From assembly GCA_013041975.1 (NCBI GenBank), contig JABDQZ010000359.1, positions 1 through 22,500 on the forward strand: a DNA stretch of 22,500 nt. Reading direction: 5' to 3'. The number at the start of each line of letters is the position of its first letter. The stretch's first letter is position 1. A program made the position numbers and the translations under genes. Of this stretch, positions 15,032 to 22,261 are shown in pieces. The stretch comes from Gammaproteobacteria bacterium (lineage in GTDB: Bacteria; Pseudomonadota; Gammaproteobacteria; Chromatiales; Chromatiaceae). The notes below the pieces were generated by a model, which was not told where the DNA came from, searched no databases, and saw nothing but the letters and a program-made list of their open reading frames with translations.

Positions 15032-17260
15032 CTAGTGAATGGACTTTTCAAGCAGTGACTTGATCGCCTTAAACGAGCGGTCAATAAATGGAATATTAGA
15101 ACGCTCAAGTACTTCAGCCTTTTCTTCGATAATCTCAATGGCCAGTTGCCGGATGCTTTTCACCGCAGTTTTTACACCGGTCTGGTTTACAAACAGAAAG
15201 TTGGCCGTGACGGGGTTAAACCACGACATCTTGACCTTGATTGATTCACCCTCTTCATTGATGAGGTTGAACCAGGTGCCCGGGGCAACTTCGCGTAGTT
15301 GGTTCATCTGGTCTTCAATGACCTCACTGTTATGTGCCTGGTCAGAAACTTTATCGTCTTCGACTGCAGGAGCAATATAACTCGAACTACGTTTTCTTGT
15401 ATTTCCGAGTGAATCAAGAAAAATTTCAATTTCTGCCTGATAATGCGGAATCAGGCTACCAACAATTTCTTTCATTTCACTGGAAAGGTCATTAATAGCC
15501 TGAGAAGAGGGCATGCCGCCGTTGGGGTCTTCAGATGACAGTGAAAACTGGATCAGTTTCTTACCCAGCGACAACGCCTGTAGCCAGGATTCGGATTCCT
15601 GATTGAAGTCTGATCGTAATAGCACCAGCGTTAAATAATCCAGCCAGGGGCCATGGAGGAAATGTTCGGCATCCTGGATGAGAATTTTGTGCTGCATCAA
15701 TTCGCTTGTTTTAGAAGCAGCAACATCCTTGGCCTGATTCAGCTTGGCACGACCTTTTTCAACCTCAACGGTGCGCTCTTCGGAAATTCGCTGTTTGTCC
15801 GACAAGTGGGCATGGGCCTCGGTTAATTCCATAGCCAGCTTGACGAAGACCTGTTCATCGTACTGGGTATTTTGCAGCAAGGTATTCACTGTGCGTTGAA
15901 TATGCGGATAAATACCTTTGGTCAGATCGCTTGGATCTACCCAGTCTCGACCGGTGGCAATCATTAACTCGAATAAACGTCTGGCAGGATGTTCGTGTTC
16001 GGTCAGGAAAGAAGCGTCACTGACAGCGATTTTTAGGTAAGGCGTATGCAGATGGCTGAGCAGGGTTTTTACCTCGTTGCACAACTCCTTGTCATTAAGC
16101 ATCATTTCAAACACGAGTCCGACAATATCAATGACATCCTCGTCTTCAGAGGGCACGCGGTCCTGTCCAACCAGCTTTTTGATCAGCTCACGCTGCTTTT
16201 TCAGTGTCTCGTTGATATTGACAATCAGATGGGCATCAACCTGGACGCGTTTGACCGCTTCCTGGCGGACACCAACATCAGGAATGGGCGCATCAATGGC
16301 AATTGAGTCATCGTCAATAGCGGTAATAACGTCCTGTCGAGTGGCAACCTGAACAGGTGCTGCGCCATGCTTGTCACTACTGCGCCGGCGATTTTTTTGC
16401 GCCGTCATTTTCTGTGCTCTCTGGTGAGCAAGCAGATCCTTGATGCGGTCGAAGGTATCAGCGGCAATTTCTGATGAGGTTGCCGTTTCCTGGTAAGGGT
16501 CTTCGGCGGTGATGGATTCTTCATCAACTTCAGTCACTTCAATACCTGAAACTGGCGGATGCTCGGGGGCAGGTTTTGGTTTCTTAGCTGGTTCAGATTG
16601 TTTGGCAAACTGGGGTTTCAGGTCGGGCAGGATGCCGGCGGCCATCAGGTCCTGGTTCAGGTCTTCGTAAATCTTGATGCCTTTGCTGATAACAAAACGG
16701 TCAAACAGCGTATAAAGCACCAGGCGGACTTCTTTTTCGATAAAGATGACTTCAACACATTTTTCGAAAATATCGGCCAGCATTCTTGGGCCAGCCGGTA
16801 TATTTTCCATGGGTACAGAGCGGCTTCCATTTAGAATGGCCAGCCGCTGTGTGAGCTCATAAAGTGTAGAATAGAACTTTTTTTCAGCCTGGTTGGCGAT
16901 GGTTTGCAAGGCCAGGTTGCGTTCAAAAGAGTCTTTGTCAACGAGGCTTAGGGCATCATCGAGAGCTGAAGTGCTTGAGGGCAGGTCACGGAATGTGAAA
17001 ATGTTACGCTCAAGGCCATCCTGGAATATGGATACGACATTATCCTGCTTCAGCCACAATTCACGCATGGCTTCAAAGAAATGCGTCTGGATCGAATTGT
17101 TTTGTGCCTTGTCAGCAAATTCCAGCAATACCTGGTCAGCCGACTTGAACATTTCACGCAGATTATTGACGAGAAAGGAAATTGCCTCATCTTTCCAGGG
17201 ATTAAGTACCCTCCTGAATTTCTGCGCTGCTGTTGAGTCAGTTGGTGGATGACTTCGCAT
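15032..17260 (-). CDS. DUF1631-family protein
   Basis: A large (742-residue) soluble protein that resembles the DUF1631 family of proteobacteria, whose function is not established. The N-terminal part is alpha-helical (LNPWKDEAISFLVNNLREMF onward). A variable Pro/Glu-rich linker spans about 220-300, and a second helical region follows. A likely coiled coil with EERTVEVEKGRAKLNQAKDV lies around residue 510. A beta-rich C-terminal domain begins near APGTWFNLINEEGESIKVKM, and the chain ends in a short helical tail. No signal peptide or membrane segment is seen. I use the ATG at 17260; a TTG three codons upstream is possible. The gene directly precedes the PilZ gene. The C-terminal beta-rich domain might be PilZ-like, but it lacks a clear RxxxR plus NxSxxG pair. 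Confidence 0.85.
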   Translation of the reverse strand: MRSHPPTDSTAAQKFRRVLNPWKDEAISFLVNNLREMFKSADQVLLEFADKAQNNSIQTHFFEAMRELWLKQDNVVSIFQDGLERNIFTFRDLPSSTSALDDALSLVDKDSFERNLALQTIANQAEKKFYSTLYELTQRLAILNGSRSVPMENIPAGPRMLADIFEKCVEVIFIEKEVRLVLYTLFDRFVISKGIKIYEDLNQDLMAAGILPDLKPQFAKQSEPAKKPKPAPEHPPVSGIEVTEVDEESITAEDPYQETATSSEIAADTFDRIKDLLAHQRAQKMTAQKNRRRSSDKHGAAPVQVATRQDVITAIDDDSIAIDAPIPDVGVRQEAVKRVQVDAHLIVNINETLKKQRELIKKLVGQDRVPSEDEDVIDIVGLVFEMMLNDKELCNEVKTLLSHLHTPYLKIAVSDASFLTEHEHPARRLFELMIATGRDWVDPSDLTKGIYPHIQRTVNTLLQNTQYDEQVFVKLAMELTEAHAHLSDKQRISEERTVEVEKGRAKLNQAKDVAASKTSELMQHKILIQDAEHFLHGPWLDYLTLVLLRSDFNQESESWLQALSLGKKLIQFSLSSEDPNGGMPSSQAINDLSSEMKEIVGSLIPHYQAEIEIFLDSLGNTRKRSSSYIAPAVEDDKVSDQAHNSEVIEDQMNQLREVAPGTWFNLINEEGESIKVKMSWFNPVTANFLFVNQTGVKTAVKSIRQLAIEIIEEKAEVLERSNIPFIDRSFKAIKSLLEKSIH

Positions 17261-17382
17261 TAATAACAATCCGCTGTTTATTGTTGATCTTAACTATATC
17301 AAAATAGACTTAAAGTATTTTTCGGCGGCTGCCTGTTTATCTTTAATAGTATATTCAATGGGATCGCCTTAACAGGGAATTC

Positions 17383-17396
17383 TTTGCGAAAGCAAA
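17383..17396 (+). other. Short GNRA-type hairpin before the PP-loop gene
   Basis: TTTGC (17383-17387) and GCAAA (17392-17396) pair around a GAAA loop, ending 10 bases before the ATG at 17407. The mRNA has no obvious Shine-Dalgarno here, so the hairpin may influence initiation. The stem is only five pairs, so this could be chance. The rest of the 146-bp divergent gap (17261-17406) shows no promoter I can support. Confidence 0.3.
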
Positions 17397-17406
17397 ATTA
17401 TTTTTC

Positions 17407-18456
17407 ATGACAGATAACTCAACCAGAAAAGCCGTGGCACTGATATCGGGAGGACTGGATTCTCTACTTGCAGTAAAGGCATTGCAGGAGCAGGGCATTT
17501 ATGTGGAAGGCATCAATTTTTATACCGGTTTTTGCGTTGAGGGGCATACGCATGCAATTCGTAAAAAAGACAAGCAAAAACCCAAACGAAATAATGCGCT
17601 GTGGTCAGCCGAACAACTGGGTATCAAGCTGCATATCATCGATATTATCGAAGAATACAAGGATGTTGTGTTTAACCCCAGGTACGGTTACGGAGCAAAC
17701 CTGAACCCTTGCCTTGATTGTAAAATTTTCATGGTCAAAAAAGCACGGCAGTGGATGGAGGCTAATGGTTTTGATTTCATTATCACCGGAGAGGTCGTCG
17801 GTCAGCGACCAAAATCACAGCGTAAGGATACGATGCCAGTGGTTCAGAAAGACTCCGGTATCAATGATTTGTTGTTACGGCCGCTTTGTGCCAAAAACCT
17901 GCCACCAACAATTCCCGAAAAAGCAGGCTGGGTGGATCGGGAAAAGCTCTATGATTTTTCAGGCAGAAACCGCAAACCCCAGATTGCATTGGCGAAAAAA
18001 TTCGGTTTTGAAGATTTTGCCCAGCCAGCCGGTGGCTGTTGTTTCCTGACAGATGAGAAATATTCGGTAAAACTCTCTGACCTTTGGAAGTCCAGAGGGG
18101 AAAAAACTTATGAAATCGATGACATCATGCTGCTAAAAGTCGGTAGACACATCAGACCAGCCGAGCATTTCAAAATAATTATTGCTCGCGAAGAAGGCGA
18201 AGCAAAATATTTACAGGGTTATAAAAAACAGTACGACAGCCTGAAAACCATCAGTCATTCAGGGCCATTGGCGCTGATTGATGGTAATCTCACAAATAAA
18301 GAGCTTAAACTGGCAGCGAGCATTGTTGCCCGTTACAGCAAGGGAAGAACAGACCCGCAAGTCTCACTGGATTTTCAGACTAAGTCAGGTGAAGTCACTT
18401 CGATCAAGGTTTCTCCGTTGCCCGCAGACGAGATCAAACCGGAATGGATATTGTGA
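17407..18456 (+). CDS. PP-loop ATP pyrophosphatase, MnmA/ThiI-like thiolation enzyme
   Basis: Adenylating enzyme of the N-type ATP pyrophosphatase class that includes the tRNA thiolases MnmA and ThiI. The PP-loop SGGLDS is at residues 14-19. Candidate catalytic cysteines are in NPCLDCK (Cys102, Cys105; compare the NPC..CN block of MnmA) and in GGCC (Cys211, Cys212). The roughly 215-residue core is followed by a C-terminal extension rich in basic and beta segments, total 349 residues. It lacks the THUMP domain of ThiI. Three bases separate its stop from the next ATG, which starts a TusA-like sulfur carrier. This suggests that TusA hands persulfide sulfur to this enzyme. The substrate, probably an RNA, is unknown. 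It is distinct from MnmA proper, whose SGGVDSSV loop differs. Confidence 0.8.
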   Translation: MTDNSTRKAVALISGGLDSLLAVKALQEQGIYVEGINFYTGFCVEGHTHAIRKKDKQKPKRNNALWSAEQLGIKLHIIDIIEEYKDVVFNPRYGYGANLNPCLDCKIFMVKKARQWMEANGFDFIITGEVVGQRPKSQRKDTMPVVQKDSGINDLLLRPLCAKNLPPTIPEKAGWVDREKLYDFSGRNRKPQIALAKKFGFEDFAQPAGGCCFLTDEKYSVKLSDLWKSRGEKTYEIDDIMLLKVGRHIRPAEHFKIIIAREEGEAKYLQGYKKQYDSLKTISHSGPLALIDGNLTNKELKLAASIVARYSKGRTDPQVSLDFQTKSGEVTSIKVSPLPADEIKPEWIL

Positions 18457-18459
18457 TTA

Positions 18460-18690
18460 ATGAGTGAACTGGATTGTCGAAGATTACTTTGTCCCATGCC
18501 GGTTATCAGGGTTCAGGATGAAGTGGCCAAGCTTGAAAACGGTGATACGCTGACAGCGGTTTGTACTGACCCGGGTGTGCTGAATGATATTCCTGCCTGG
18601 TGTCGCATCAATGGACATGAAATCTTATCGACAGAAGAAGTTGATGACGAATACCGCATAACGATAAAGGTAGTTAAAGATGGGGCATAA
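18460..18690 (+). CDS. TusA-family sulfur carrier protein
   Basis: Small sulfurtransferase that carries a persulfide on a conserved cysteine. The 76 residues contain the diagnostic CPMP motif (CPxP, Cys11) in DCRRLLCPMPVIRVQDEVAK. A second cysteine (Cys6) precedes it. The fold markers LENGDTLTAVCTDPGVLNDIPAWC are typical. It lies immediately after the PP-loop thiolase-like gene and overlaps the following transporter gene by 11 bases, so the three are almost certainly one transcript. Canonical TusA feeds TusBCD/TusE and MnmA. The context here points to a dedicated partner instead. Confidence 0.9.
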   Translation: MSELDCRRLLCPMPVIRVQDEVAKLENGDTLTAVCTDPGVLNDIPAWCRINGHEILSTEEVDDEYRITIKVVKDGA

Positions 18691-19843
18691 CCACGCTCAT
18701 GCTTTTGGTGAAGAAAGAAACCGCCAGACGAAAATCGTCGCCATTGTTGGTAGCGTTGTTAATCTGGTACTGGCCGTTGTTAAAATAATATTTGGATACA
18801 TTGGTCATTCGCAGGCACTGATAGTCGATGGTATTCACTCTCTTTCGGATCTGATTTCCGATCTGCTGGTTCTGTTTGCTTCACATCACGCCAACCAGGA
18901 ACCAGATGCTGAACATCCCTATGGTCACGGCAGGTTTGAAACGGCGGCTACCCTGGCTCTGGGGATTTTGCTGGCATTGGTTGGTATTGGCATCGGCTGG
19001 GATTCGGTTGAGCGCCTGCTGTTACATGAAGAAACCGTTGTGCCAACCCAACTTGCGCTTTATGCCGCACTTTTCTCAATTATCGCCAATGAAGGGCTGT
19101 ACTGGTATTCCATAATTATTGCCAGAAAACTGCGTTCAAAAATGCTCGAAGCCAATGCCTGGCATCATCGGTCAGATGCGGTTTCCTCCATCGTCGTGCT
19201 GGTGGGTATTGTCGGTACCCAGTTTGGCATTGAAAACCTCGATACCATAGCTGCCGTCATCGTCAGCCTGATGATTATAAAAATCGGCTGGTCTCTGGGG
19301 TGGCAGGCACTCGAGGAGCTGGTAGACAAGTCGCTGGATGAGGATGAAGTCGCAAAGGTTTCAAAATTAATTGATAACGTGGATGGAGTGCATTCGCTTC
19401 ATATGTTGAGAACCCGTAAAAGCGGGCATCTTTCGGCTGCCGATGTTCATGTATTGGTTGACCCCGGCCTGTCGGTTTCCGAAGGCCATATGATTGCTGT
19501 GGCCGTGGAAGATAAACTGAAAAACAATGTTGATCATCTATCGGATATTACCGTTCACATTGATCCAGAAAATGATGAGGAAGCGCCGCCATGCAAAGGT
19601 TTGCCCCTCAGAAGTGAAGTGGTTACTTACTTACGTGAAAAGTGGCGTGGAATTGACTGTTTTTCTGAGGAAACGGATATTTCCCTGCATTATCTTTCCG
19701 GAAAAATCAATATTGATGTCATTTTTCAGCTAGGCTGTTACCAGTCAGCTGAAATAACAGCAGACAAGCGCAGGGAGCTTACCGATGCTTTACAGAATGA
19801 TGACAGATTTGGAGCAATCGAAATCTTTTACAAAGCACCATAA
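18680..19843 (+). CDS. Cation diffusion facilitator family transporter with extended C-terminus
   Basis: Inner-membrane divalent metal/proton antiporter for metal efflux. A His-rich N-terminus (HNHAHAF) is followed by six predicted membrane helices between about residues 18 and 205. The transport site pairs HSLSD (His53, Asp57) in helix 2 with HHRSD (His162, Asp166) in helix 5. This 2His-2Asp set is typical of zinc-preferring members. The cytoplasmic domain (about 215-295) contains VDGVHSLHMLRTRKSG and ITVHIDPENDEE. The protein continues for about 90 residues beyond the usual end, with Cys296 in the linker and segments such as DISLHYLSGKINIDVIFQ that look like a second ferredoxin-like domain. 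It begins inside the TusA-like gene. Confidence 0.9.
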   Translation: MGHNHAHAFGEERNRQTKIVAIVGSVVNLVLAVVKIIFGYIGHSQALIVDGIHSLSDLISDLLVLFASHHANQEPDAEHPYGHGRFETAATLALGILLALVGIGIGWDSVERLLLHEETVVPTQLALYAALFSIIANEGLYWYSIIIARKLRSKMLEANAWHHRSDAVSSIVVLVGIVGTQFGIENLDTIAAVIVSLMIIKIGWSLGWQALEELVDKSLDEDEVAKVSKLIDNVDGVHSLHMLRTRKSGHLSAADVHVLVDPGLSVSEGHMIAVAVEDKLKNNVDHLSDITVHIDPENDEEAPPCKGLPLRSEVVTYLREKWRGIDCFSEETDISLHYLSGKINIDVIFQLGCYQSAEITADKRRELTDALQNDDRFGAIEIFYKAP

Positions 19844-19849
19844 ATAAAC

Positions 19850-20812
19850 ATGCTTACTTTCAAACAGCCTCCTAAAGAATATGGCGATGTCTTTCTGGAA
19901 GACACGGATAAACCGTTACCAGAGGTTCTCAACCCCAATACCCGCTATATGTTTCTGAGTACTATCGCCAAGGGAGGGAAAGCGCTGATCAAGTCTTGCA
20001 AGGATATGCATTTGAACCGGGTGGTAGCTTATAAAACTTTAAGATCAGAATTTGTTGATGACGAGATTGAAAATATCCGCCTGCTTCGTGAAGCACGAAT
20101 ATCAGCCATGTTGCAGCATCCAAATACTGTGCCGATATACGAAATAGGTAGGGATAACCAGGGCCACTATTACTTTACAATGAAACTGGTTCACGGCTAT
20201 ACCTTGCGGGAAATCATGAATTACCGCGAGCGGTATGACCTGACCCAGCTGATTGATGTGATAAAGCAGGTCGGCCATGCCCTGGCTTATGCCCATGATC
20301 ATGGCGTGGCTCACCGAGATATTAAACCTGAGAACATACTGGTGGGGCCATACAGCGAAGTATTGTTACTGGACTGGGGGCTGGCCAAGGTCTGGAAAAA
20401 AGATGGCAGTACGTCAGATTTTGTGAATCATGACAAAGAGATTGCTGTACCTGGTTCAGACAAGTCGATTACCGGGCATGGCAAGTTACAGGGAACTCTG
20501 TGCTACATGTCTCCGGAACAGATACGCCGTGATCCTGATATCAGTTTTAGTACGGATATCTATAGTCTAGGGTCTGTGCTGTATGAAGTGTTAACCGGCA
20601 AGCCACCTTTCGACAGTGACAAAACCTATGAAATCCTTGAAATGGTGGAAAACCAGCAACCGGAAAAACCGTCTGAGGTGAGTAAATTTCCGGTACCCAG
20701 GGTTTTGGAAAATTTGTGTTTACGCTGCCTGGAAAAAGATCCGGCTACCAGGCTGGAATCCATGGATGAATTTGTACGCGTTCTTCAGCATGAATGGACC
20801 GGCGAATTATAA
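19850..20812 (+). CDS. Hanks-type serine/threonine protein kinase, soluble
   Basis: Eukaryotic-like protein kinase. Of 320 residues the kinase domain fills almost all, with no membrane helix or sensor domain. Present are the ATP-anchoring Lys62 (VVAYKTL), the helix-C Glu81 (LLREARI), the catalytic loop HRDIKPEN (155-162), the metal-binding DWG (175-177, in place of DFG, common in bacterial kinases), SPE (221-223) in place of APE, and the alpha-F Asp236 (STDIYSLGSVLYE). The glycine-rich loop is degenerate (IAKGGKALI) and lacks GxGxxG. The catalytic set is otherwise complete, so activity is plausible. It starts seven bases after the transporter stop, without a clear ribosome site, and ends the plus-strand cluster. 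No cognate phosphatase or substrate is visible. Confidence 0.93.
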   Translation: MLTFKQPPKEYGDVFLEDTDKPLPEVLNPNTRYMFLSTIAKGGKALIKSCKDMHLNRVVAYKTLRSEFVDDEIENIRLLREARISAMLQHPNTVPIYEIGRDNQGHYYFTMKLVHGYTLREIMNYRERYDLTQLIDVIKQVGHALAYAHDHGVAHRDIKPENILVGPYSEVLLLDWGLAKVWKKDGSTSDFVNHDKEIAVPGSDKSITGHGKLQGTLCYMSPEQIRRDPDISFSTDIYSLGSVLYEVLTGKPPFDSDKTYEILEMVENQQPEKPSEVSKFPVPRVLENLCLRCLEKDPATRLESMDEFVRVLQHEWTGEL

Positions 20813-20830
20813 GTTGATTGTGGCAGGCAT

Positions 20831-20861
20831 AAAAAAACCGGGATGGTTTTACCCATCCCGG
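20831..20861 (-). terminator. Intrinsic terminator of the GSII gene
   Basis: CCGGGATGG (20838-20846) and CCATCCCGG (20853-20861) form a perfect 9-bp GC-rich stem with loop TTTTAC. On the minus strand it is followed directly by seven T residues (complement of 20831-20837), a textbook rho-independent terminator 26 bp past the glutamine synthetase stop. The same stem may also slow plus-strand transcripts from the kinase gene, though no T-run follows on that side. Confidence 0.88.
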
Positions 20862-20887
20862 CTCCTTGCTTAAGAAATTGAGTTTAA

Positions 20888-21904
20888 TTAAGCAAGCGCT
20901 TCTTTTGTTATTTTAACGTTAATAGCCGCTACCTTGTAAGGATCGGCGTTGGATGATGGACGACGATCTTCCAGACGACCTTTCCAACCATCTTCTACCG
21001 TCCCGATAGGAATACGGATCGAAGCACCACGGTCAGAAACACCGTAGCTGTATTGATCGATCGACTGGGTCTCGTGCTTACCAGTCAGACGCTGCTCGTT
21101 GTGCGCGCCGTAAACTGCAATACAAGCAGGAATGTTATGTGGTTTACCAAACTCTTCACAGATCTTGGTGAATACAGTCTCATCACCTGCCTCACGCATT
21201 GCACCATTGGAGAAGTTGGAATGCATACCGGAACCATTCCAGTCAGTGTCACCCAGTGGTTTTGGATGCCAGTCAATTGCCAGGTCGTATTTCTCGGCGC
21301 AACGTTCAAGCAGGTAACGTGCTAACCAGATTTCATCACCGGCTTCTTTGGCGCTCTTGGAGAAGCACTGGAATTCCCATTGACCAGCGGCAACTTCGGC
21401 ATTGATACCTTCAACATTAAGTCCAGCTTCCAGGCACATGTCCAGGTGTTCTTCAATCAAATCACGGTTGTAAGCGTTGCGTGCGCCTACTGAACAGTAG
21501 TAAGGGCCCTGTGGAGGAGGATAACCGCCTGCAGGGAATCCTGGTGGTAAGTTTGTGACAGGATCCCACAGGAAATATTCCTGCTCAAAACCAAACCAGA
21601 AATCATCATCATCATCTTCGATGGTTGCGCGACCGTTGGATGCGTGTGGCGTGCCGTCAGCATTCAATACTTCGGTCATTATAAGGTAGGAATTTTTACG
21701 ACCTGGATCTGGAATAATCTTGACAGGTTTTAAAAGACAATCAGAGGCATTGCCTTCAGCCTGTTCAGTTGAACTGCCATCAAACGACCACATTGGGCAT
21801 TCTTCAAGCGTGCCACCGAAGTCAGAGCGAACCATTGTTTTACTACGCAGGCTTTGAGTCGGCTCATAGCCGTCTAGCCAAATATATTCCAACTTACTTT
21901 TCAT
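20888..21904 (-). CDS. glnII: Glutamine synthetase type II (eukaryotic-like, GSII)
   Basis: ATP-dependent amidation of glutamate to glutamine. The short length (338 residues) and sequence place it in the GSII group found in eukaryotes, rhizobia and streptomycetes, not in the roughly 470-residue GSI group. Blocks seen are LEYIWLDGYE, the substrate-domain WSFDGSST, the metal-binding FWFGFEQEYFLW, GINAEVAAGQWEFQ, the ATP-site DWNGSGMHSNFS and the C-terminal GVSDRGASIRIP with EDRRPSSNADPY. The ATG at 21904 follows GGAG at nine-base spacing; a TTG at 21919 lies at that ribosome site and is rejected. GSII lacks the adenylylation tyrosine of GSI. It is divergent from glnA, with a sigma-54 promoter and NtrC-like sites upstream and its own terminator. 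Confidence 0.96.
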   Translation of the reverse strand: MKSKLEYIWLDGYEPTQSLRSKTMVRSDFGGTLEECPMWSFDGSSTEQAEGNASDCLLKPVKIIPDPGRKNSYLIMTEVLNADGTPHASNGRATIEDDDDDFWFGFEQEYFLWDPVTNLPPGFPAGGYPPPQGPYYCSVGARNAYNRDLIEEHLDMCLEAGLNVEGINAEVAAGQWEFQCFSKSAKEAGDEIWLARYLLERCAEKYDLAIDWHPKPLGDTDWNGSGMHSNFSNGAMREAGDETVFTKICEEFGKPHNIPACIAVYGAHNEQRLTGKHETQSIDQYSYGVSDRGASIRIPIGTVEDGWKGRLEDRRPSSNADPYKVAAINVKITKEALA

Positions 21905-21989
21905 ATTTACTATCTCCAAAGAGTTTTCAGTTCAAGGCCGTGGCCTTTCATAATATTAACGGGGTTTTAATACATGTGCCCCAAACTGG

Positions 21990-22006
21990 AGCAGATACTG
22001 TGCCAA
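21990..22006 (-). promoter_or_regulatory. Sigma-54 promoter of the GSII gene
   Basis: The minus strand reads TTGGCACAGTATCTGCT, matching the -24/-12 consensus TTGGCAC-N5-TTGCT at all but one of the strongly conserved bases, with correct GG-to-GC spacing. Transcription would start near 21980, giving a leader of about 75 nt before the GSII ATG. The rest of the leader (21905-21989) shows only the ribosome site. Confidence 0.8.
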
Positions 22007-22089
22007 AAGCGGTACGGAGAGAGTTTTATTTATAATTCAGTAGGTTAGGTATTTAGGAAAATATTATAAGAAAATGCTATGTCAAAAAC

Positions 22090-22104
22090 GCACCATTATC
22101 GCGC
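22090..22104. promoter_or_regulatory. NtrC-like binding site 1
   Basis: GCACCA-TTA-TCGCGC compared with the enterobacterial NtrC site GCACCA-N3-TGGTGC: the left half is perfect and the right half matches 4 of 6. Its centre is about 118 bp upstream of the predicted sigma-54 start, a normal enhancer distance. Confidence 0.55.
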
Positions 22105-22120
22105 AAGAGCTTACAGTAGT

Positions 22121-22135
22121 GCTCTGATATGGTGC
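22121..22135. promoter_or_regulatory. NtrC-like binding site 2
   Basis: GCTCTG-ATA-TGGTGC: the right half is perfect and the left half matches 3 of 6 of the NtrC consensus. Its centre is 31 bp from that of site 1, about three helical turns. This resembles the paired enhancer sites of E. coli glnA. Confidence 0.55.
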
Positions 22136-22170
22136 GCGTGTCGCCGCAACCGATAATTTTGACTGTTTAT

Positions 22171-22200
22171 TTGACTTAGTAGCCCATAAAAGTAAATAAA
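22171..22200 (+). promoter_or_regulatory. Possible sigma-70 promoter of glnA
   Basis: TTGACT (22171-22176) is a good -35. With an 18-bp spacer the hexamer AATAAA (22195-22200) is a 4-of-6 -10. No -24/-12 element facing glnA was found in the gap, so a sigma-70 type start is the best guess. The remaining stretch to the ATG holds the ribosome site GGAG at 22251-22254. Confidence 0.35.
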
Positions 22201-22261
22201 TTTTTGTCGGGGAAATCGAACCGTAATATCATTAGAAAGTTTTTAATTTCGGAGAAAAATT

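Noticed and set aside
15016..15138. N-terminal extension of the PilZ protein to the ATG at 15138
   Set aside because: It would overlap the end of the DUF1631-type gene by more than 100 bp and encodes no PilZ-like sequence; the TTG at 15015 has a ribosome site.
22141..22261. A sigma-54 promoter facing glnA
   Set aside because: No GG and GC pair at the required spacing was found on the plus strand between the NtrC-like sites and the glnA ATG.
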